Positions 35,040 through 38,558 of a stretch of DNA of 38,558 bases are shown here, one piece after another. Numbering within the stretch: the first letter of the stretch is position 1; every line of letters starts with the position of its first letter. The DNA comes from Beijerinckiaceae bacterium (GTDB lineage Bacteria > Bacteroidota > Bacteroidia > Chitinophagales > Chitinophagaceae). The stretch spans positions 1-38,558 of the forward strand of contig CAJCIQ010000060.1 of NCBI GenBank assembly GCA_903970475.1, read 5' to 3'. The notes under the pieces were generated by a model. That model worked only from the letters and a program-made list of their open reading frames with translations, was not told the origin of the DNA and did no database searches. The position numbers were made by a program, and so were the translations under genes.

Positions 35040-36398
35040 ATGAAGAAAATCATGCTATGGCTCCTTGTTATTCTATTGGGGTTCCTGGTAATTTATGGGG
35101 TTTTAAGCGTAACGGGTGTAATCAGCAGCGGCCCGAAAGGCGTACTGGTGGCTGTGGAAAAGGTGGGTACCCGCAATATCACAGAGGAGGTTAGTGCCAG
35201 CGGAAAAATTTATCCTGAGATCGAAGTCAAGGTAAGCCCTGACGTTAGTGGAGAGATAACAGACCTGTACGTTAAAGAAGGGGATACTGTTAAAAGGGGG
35301 CAGATCATTGCCCGTATTTATGCAGATATTTATAACTCCAGCAGGCAAAAGGCGGCAGCCATAGTGAATCAACAGGAGGCCACTGCGGAGAACGCCAAGG
35401 CTTCTATAGCTTCCTACAAGGCGTTAATGGATCAGGCTGAATCTGCCTATAATCGTCAGAAAAAATTACTGGAAGAAAAAGTGATTTCCAAATCTGAATA
35501 TGAAACAGCAGAAAGCCAGTATCTTAGCGCTCAGGCCAATTACAACGCGGCTCTTCAGAATGTGCGCAGTGGTCAGGCTGGGATTATTTCTGCCCAGGCT
35601 TCCCTCACGGAGGCAGATAAAGACCTATCCAGAACCATCATTGTGGCGCCCATGGATGGAATCATATCGCTTTTGAGCGTCAAAAAGGGAGAAAGGGTGG
35701 TAGGAACGGCTCAGATGGCGGGTACGGATATGATGAGGGTAGCCAATATGGGGGTCATGGAAGTGCAGGTCGATGTAGGAGAAAATGATATTCCTAAGGT
35801 CAGGCTGGGGGATAGTTCTTTGGTACAGGTAGATGCATATAACAGTCGTAAGTTCAAAGGCGTGGTGACTCAGATTGCCAATGCCAATCCAGGCAATACG
35901 ACAACTTCTTCCTCTACGGATGTAACCAACTACAAGGTTCACGTAAGGCTGATGCCGGAGTCATACCAGGACTTGATTGTACCTGGAAAAGCTTTTCCTT
36001 TCCGTCCTGGAATGAATGCCAATGCGCAAATTCAGACCCGGCATAGAGATAGTGTACTGGCTGTGCCCATTATCTCCGTAACGACTGCTCAACCGGAAGG
36101 AGATTCAGCACTGGCAAAGGCTGAACAACGTAAAGCACTAGCGGCTTCAAAGGGAGATGATGTTTCCTCAGCAGCGGGAGATTTGGTCGAGGTTGTTTTC
36201 CTGGTGCATGGGGATATGGTAAGAAAGGTACAGGTGACAACGGGTATACAGGACAATGATTATATTGAGATCACGTCTGGCGTACGGGCTGGGGATACGG
36301 TGGTAAGTGAGCCGTTTAACGCGATAAGTAAATTGTTAAAGAACGGGACTAAAATAAGCATAACACCAAAAGAAAAACTGTTCGAAACGAAAGAGTGA
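35040..36398 (+). CDS. Membrane-fusion (HlyD/MacA-like) efflux adaptor
   Basis: This periplasmic adaptor linking an inner-membrane pump to the TolC channel is 452 aa. An N-terminal membrane anchor (MLWLLVILLGFLVIYGVLS) is followed by a lipoyl-like half motif (KVSPDVSGEITDLYVKEGD), a coiled-coil hairpin (about residues 110-190, Gln/Ala-rich), the second lipoyl half (TIIVAPMDGIISLLSVKKGE), and beta-barrel/MP domains (AGDTVVSEPFN near the end). The arrangement resembles MacA. No MacB-type ABC permease or RND pump follows; gpsA comes next, starting 3 bp after its stop. Confidence 0.9.
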   Translation: MKKIMLWLLVILLGFLVIYGVLSVTGVISSGPKGVLVAVEKVGTRNITEEVSASGKIYPEIEVKVSPDVSGEITDLYVKEGDTVKRGQIIARIYADIYNSSRQKAAAIVNQQEATAENAKASIASYKALMDQAESAYNRQKKLLEEKVISKSEYETAESQYLSAQANYNAALQNVRSGQAGIISAQASLTEADKDLSRTIIVAPMDGIISLLSVKKGERVVGTAQMAGTDMMRVANMGVMEVQVDVGENDIPKVRLGDSSLVQVDAYNSRKFKGVVTQIANANPGNTTTSSSTDVTNYKVHVRLMPESYQDLIVPGKAFPFRPGMNANAQIQTRHRDSVLAVPIISVTTAQPEGDSALAKAEQRKALAASKGDDVSSAAGDLVEVVFLVHGDMVRKVQVTTGIQDNDYIEITSGVRAGDTVVSEPFNAISKLLKNGTKISITPKEKLFETKE

Positions 36399-36400
36399 TT

Positions 36401-37465
36401 ATGGTTAGGAGTAATGAGCCCAGTATAGGGGTGATTGGAAGCGGTAGTTGGGCAACTGCCCTGGCGAAGATCCTTACGGATAACAATAACCCCATTCACT
36501 GGTGGATCAGGAGTGAGGAGGTGGTGAGGCATATATTACAGCGGCACCATAATCCAGGATACCTTAGTTCGGTGTATTTCAATGAGGAGCTGTTACACCT
36601 GGATACGGATGTGTCAAAGGTCATTGAACGGCTGGATTATGTGGTCATCGCCATTCCCTCTGCTTATATAGAAGAAACATTAGCGGGCTTGCATCCAAAC
36701 ATTTTTGCGGGGAAAAAGGTAATATCGGCCGTCAAAGGAATATTACCTGGTGTCAATAAATTGCTGAATGATTACCTGGAGCTGAAATTTAATTTTTCTC
36801 CGGCTGATTACTATACCATCATGGGGCCTTGTCATGCCGAAGAAGTAGCCGCCGAAAAGCTATCCTACCTGACTTTATCGGGAATGGATACCTCCAGTAC
36901 GGCCGCTATTGCCAAAAGGTTTGAAGCGCCCTATCTGAACACGGTCGTCAATGATGATGTCTATGGCGTGCAATATGCTGCGGTCCTGAAAAATATCTAT
37001 GCCTTAGGTGCTGGAATAGCGCATGGTTTGGAGTATGGGGATAACTTCCTGAGTGTCTTGATCGCCAATAGTGCGGATGAAATGGCTTCCTTCCTCAGAA
37101 GGGCCGGTGCCAGAAATATGGAAGTGGGCATTCATCATTTAATACCCGGCGTGAGCCCGGAACCGATCCGGAAGTCCGCTAATTATGCGGCCAGTGTGTA
37201 TTTGGGAGACTTATTGGTAACCTGTTACTCTTTATTCAGCAGAAACCGGACGTTTGGAAACATGATCGGCAAAGGATATAGTGTCAAGGCTGCCCAGTTA
37301 GAAATGAACATGGTGGCAGAAGGGTATAATGCCAGTCGGTGCATTTATGAAATCAATAAGGAAATGGGGGCAGAAATGCCTATAGCTGATACTGTTTATC
37401 GGATTTTGTGGGAGAATTTGACCCCAGTTGAAGGATTCAGGCACCTGGAGGATGCTTTAATATAG
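36401..37465 (+). CDS. gpsA: NAD(P)-dependent glycerol-3-phosphate dehydrogenase
   Basis: This reduces dihydroxyacetone phosphate to sn-glycerol 3-phosphate for phospholipid synthesis. It is a 354-aa protein with an N-terminal dinucleotide-binding loop IGVIGSGSWATALAKIL (Ala where many enzymes have Gly), SAVKGILPG with the conserved Lys, MGPCHAEEV, and YAAVLKNIYALGAGIAHGL with the catalytic Lys. The ATG at 36401 is chosen over a GTG at 36395. It sits 3 bp after the adaptor gene, so the two may be cotranscribed although functionally unrelated. Confidence 0.93.
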   Translation: MVRSNEPSIGVIGSGSWATALAKILTDNNNPIHWWIRSEEVVRHILQRHHNPGYLSSVYFNEELLHLDTDVSKVIERLDYVVIAIPSAYIEETLAGLHPNIFAGKKVISAVKGILPGVNKLLNDYLELKFNFSPADYYTIMGPCHAEEVAAEKLSYLTLSGMDTSSTAAIAKRFEAPYLNTVVNDDVYGVQYAAVLKNIYALGAGIAHGLEYGDNFLSVLIANSADEMASFLRRAGARNMEVGIHHLIPGVSPEPIRKSANYAASVYLGDLLVTCYSLFSRNRTFGNMIGKGYSVKAAQLEMNMVAEGYNASRCIYEINKEMGAEMPIADTVYRILWENLTPVEGFRHLEDALI

Positions 37466-37525
37466 TTTATTTTAACATCTTCCTATTTAATGATTTCGTA
37501 AATTTAGGGAAGAAAAACAGTAAAT

Positions 37526-37636
37526 ATGCCCCTTTCATTTACAGGATTTAGTGGTACCGGAATATTGGTATTGTTGGGCATAGCGGTACTATTCCAAGTG
37601 GGCAAATATCTACGCCAAAGTCATCACCATCATTAG
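37526..37636 (+). CDS. Small predicted membrane peptide with tetra-His tail
   Basis: This ATG-initiated 36-codon frame in the 183-bp gap between gpsA and hemW encodes MPLSFTGFSGTGILVLLGIA, then VLFQVGKYLRQSHHHH. The middle is a single hydrophobic helix (about residues 11-24), followed by a basic segment and four consecutive His residues before the TAG. A purine-rich AGGGAAG lies some 13 bases upstream of the ATG. It converges with hemW, with 12 bases between the two. Coding is supported only by this structure; no homologue is known to me. A metal-binding or membrane-anchored micropeptide is speculation. Confidence 0.45.
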   Translation: MPLSFTGFSGTGILVLLGIAVLFQVGKYLRQSHHHH

Positions 37637-37648
37637 TCACTTTCAGCA

Positions 37649-38558
37649 TTAATATTCCGCCGGACCTAATTGGTCTTCCTCAAAAAATAGGTCTGAGGCT
37701 ATCCCGTCAGCAAATAATTTCCCTTCTTTGGTCAGGATGAGTTTCCCTTTTTGTTTGATCATGCGACCATCTTTGAGATAGGGTTCAATGCCTTTGTCCA
37801 AACGGGTCAACACATCTTCTCCCCAGATAGATATGATTTTGTCCAGGTCTGTTCCTTCCAGGGTCCTGAGAGAGGTCATGAGGTATTCGTTTAGTTGTTG
37901 TATAGGGGTCAGTTTTTCTTCTTCAAAAGGAAGGAATCCAGCATTAATCTGCTTTATGTAGAGGGCATTCACCCTTGTATTCCATCTCCTGGACTTGCCG
38001 TCAAAGGAGTGGGCCGATGGCCCCAGGCCCAGATAGGGAATACCCTTCCAATAACTACTATTATGACGGCTTCTGTGACCAGGAAGGGCAAAATTAGAAA
38101 TCTCATAATGCTCGTATCCGGCTTTGGTCAGATAGTCAATTAAAAGCAGAAACTGCCTGGCCTGTTGTTCGGGATCTGTATCGGGCATCTTACCCTTTTG
38201 TATGTCTTTTGCTAACGCCGTTTTAGGTTCAACGGTAAGCGCGTAACAGGATAAATGGGGGCTGCCTAAGGATATGGCTGTTTCCAGGTTTTGTATCAGG
38301 TCTTCATCGCTGAGTCCCGGGAGCCCATAAATCAGGTCTATGGAATCGTGGAGGAACCCTTGATTCCTGGCTGCTGTGATGGCTATACGGGACTGGTCAG
38401 CGCGGTGAGCCCGGTTCATCCATTGGAGATCTATATCCCTGAAAGACTGAACGCCTATACTCAGCCGGTTAATCCCTATTCGTTTCCAATCCTGCAATTT
38501 GATTTCGGTAATGTCATCCGGATTGGCTTCCAGGGTAATTTCTGCTTCAGGCTCTACC
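37649..38558 (-). CDS. hemW: HemW-like radical SAM protein (5' end beyond window)
   Basis: This partial gene is read from the window edge down to the stop at 37649-37651. The first visible residues, VEPEAEITLEANPDD followed by I, join without a break to GINRLSIGVQSF, matching HemW/coproporphyrinogen oxidase-like proteins; the frame continues to 38558. Further on are DLIYGLPGLSDEDLI, YEISNFALPGHRSRHNSSYW and YLGLGPSAHSF, all diagnostic. The radical SAM CX3CX2C cluster, expected in roughly the first 80-100 residues, is outside the window. HemW is a haem chaperone, not a true coproporphyrinogen oxidase. An apparent start at 38497 is an internal TTG, not the real start. Confidence 0.93.
   Translation of the reverse strand, partial: VEPEAEITLEANPDDITEIKLQDWKRIGINRLSIGVQSFRDIDLQWMNRAHRADQSRIAITAARNQGFLHDSIDLIYGLPGLSDEDLIQNLETAISLGSPHLSCYALTVEPKTALAKDIQKGKMPDTDPEQQARQFLLLIDYLTKAGYEHYEISNFALPGHRSRHNSSYWKGIPYLGLGPSAHSFDGKSRRWNTRVNALYIKQINAGFLPFEEEKLTPIQQLNEYLMTSLRTLEGTDLDKIISIWGEDVLTRLDKGIEPYLKDGRMIKQKGKLILTKEGKLFADGIASDLFFEEDQLGPAEY

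Noticed and set aside
38495..38497. Start of hemW at 38497
   Set aside because: It is an internal TTG; HemW-like sequence continues in frame to the window edge, so the gene is truncated by the window.
1..38558. CRISPR arrays, insertion sequences, integrases or phage genes
   Set aside because: No regularly spaced repeats, transposase or recombinase motifs were seen on either strand.

Overview
The window looks like chromosomal DNA from a Bacteroidota member, probably Chitinophagaceae-like; the family-level guess is inference. The reasons are several matches to the Bacteroidota -7 promoter element TAnnTTTG ahead of genes, almost no Shine-Dalgarno sequences, many short start/stop overlaps (ATGA, ATGATG), and Bacteroidota-style families: multi-SLBB exporter, EpsG-type polymerase, WbsX-like glycosyltransferase, and a TolC/adaptor pair.

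Positions 1-30714 are mostly a surface-polysaccharide (capsule, O-antigen or exopolysaccharide) locus on the + strand. A structured 258-base leader comes first. It is followed by the export pair (SLBB outer-membrane exporter and a kinase-less Wzz), then a CDP-sugar module (glucose-1-phosphate cytidylyltransferase, CDP-glucose 4,6-dehydratase, an SDR and a split transketolase), a first Wzx flippase and a GT2. Next comes a seven-gene nonulosonic acid module of the GDP-linked legionaminic type (LegB, LegC, LegH-like, LegI, LegG, PtmE-like, LegF). After it lie a GT-B protein that may transfer the nonulosonic acid, a second Wzx, a WbsX-like GT, an EpsG-like Wzy and two more GTs, ending in a hairpin that overlaps the last stop codon (24849-24878). 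A reverse-strand secreted beta-helix protein separates this from a further + block: GT4, GH33 sialidase lipoprotein, GDP-L-fucose synthase and a CpsB/YwqE-type tyrosine phosphatase.

From about 30.7 kb the content becomes ordinary chromosome: IPP isomerase, MarR regulator, tRNA-Arg(CCG), MarC-family membrane protein, Dph6-like PP-loop enzyme, TolC and membrane-fusion adaptor, GpsA, a 36-residue membrane peptide with a tetra-histidine tail, and a HemW gene cut by the window end.

Taken together, the locus should make a Wzx/Wzy-assembled glycan containing a legionaminic-type acid (via CMP), probably L-fucose (via GDP) and an unusual CDP-activated 6-deoxy sugar. The most novel part is the CDP module. 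It lacks the RfbH dehydrase of 3,6-dideoxyhexose pathways and instead carries a two-subunit transketolase, which suggests a two-carbon branched sugar; this is inferred, not shown. No initiating phosphoglycosyltransferase, BY-kinase or gmd lies in the window.
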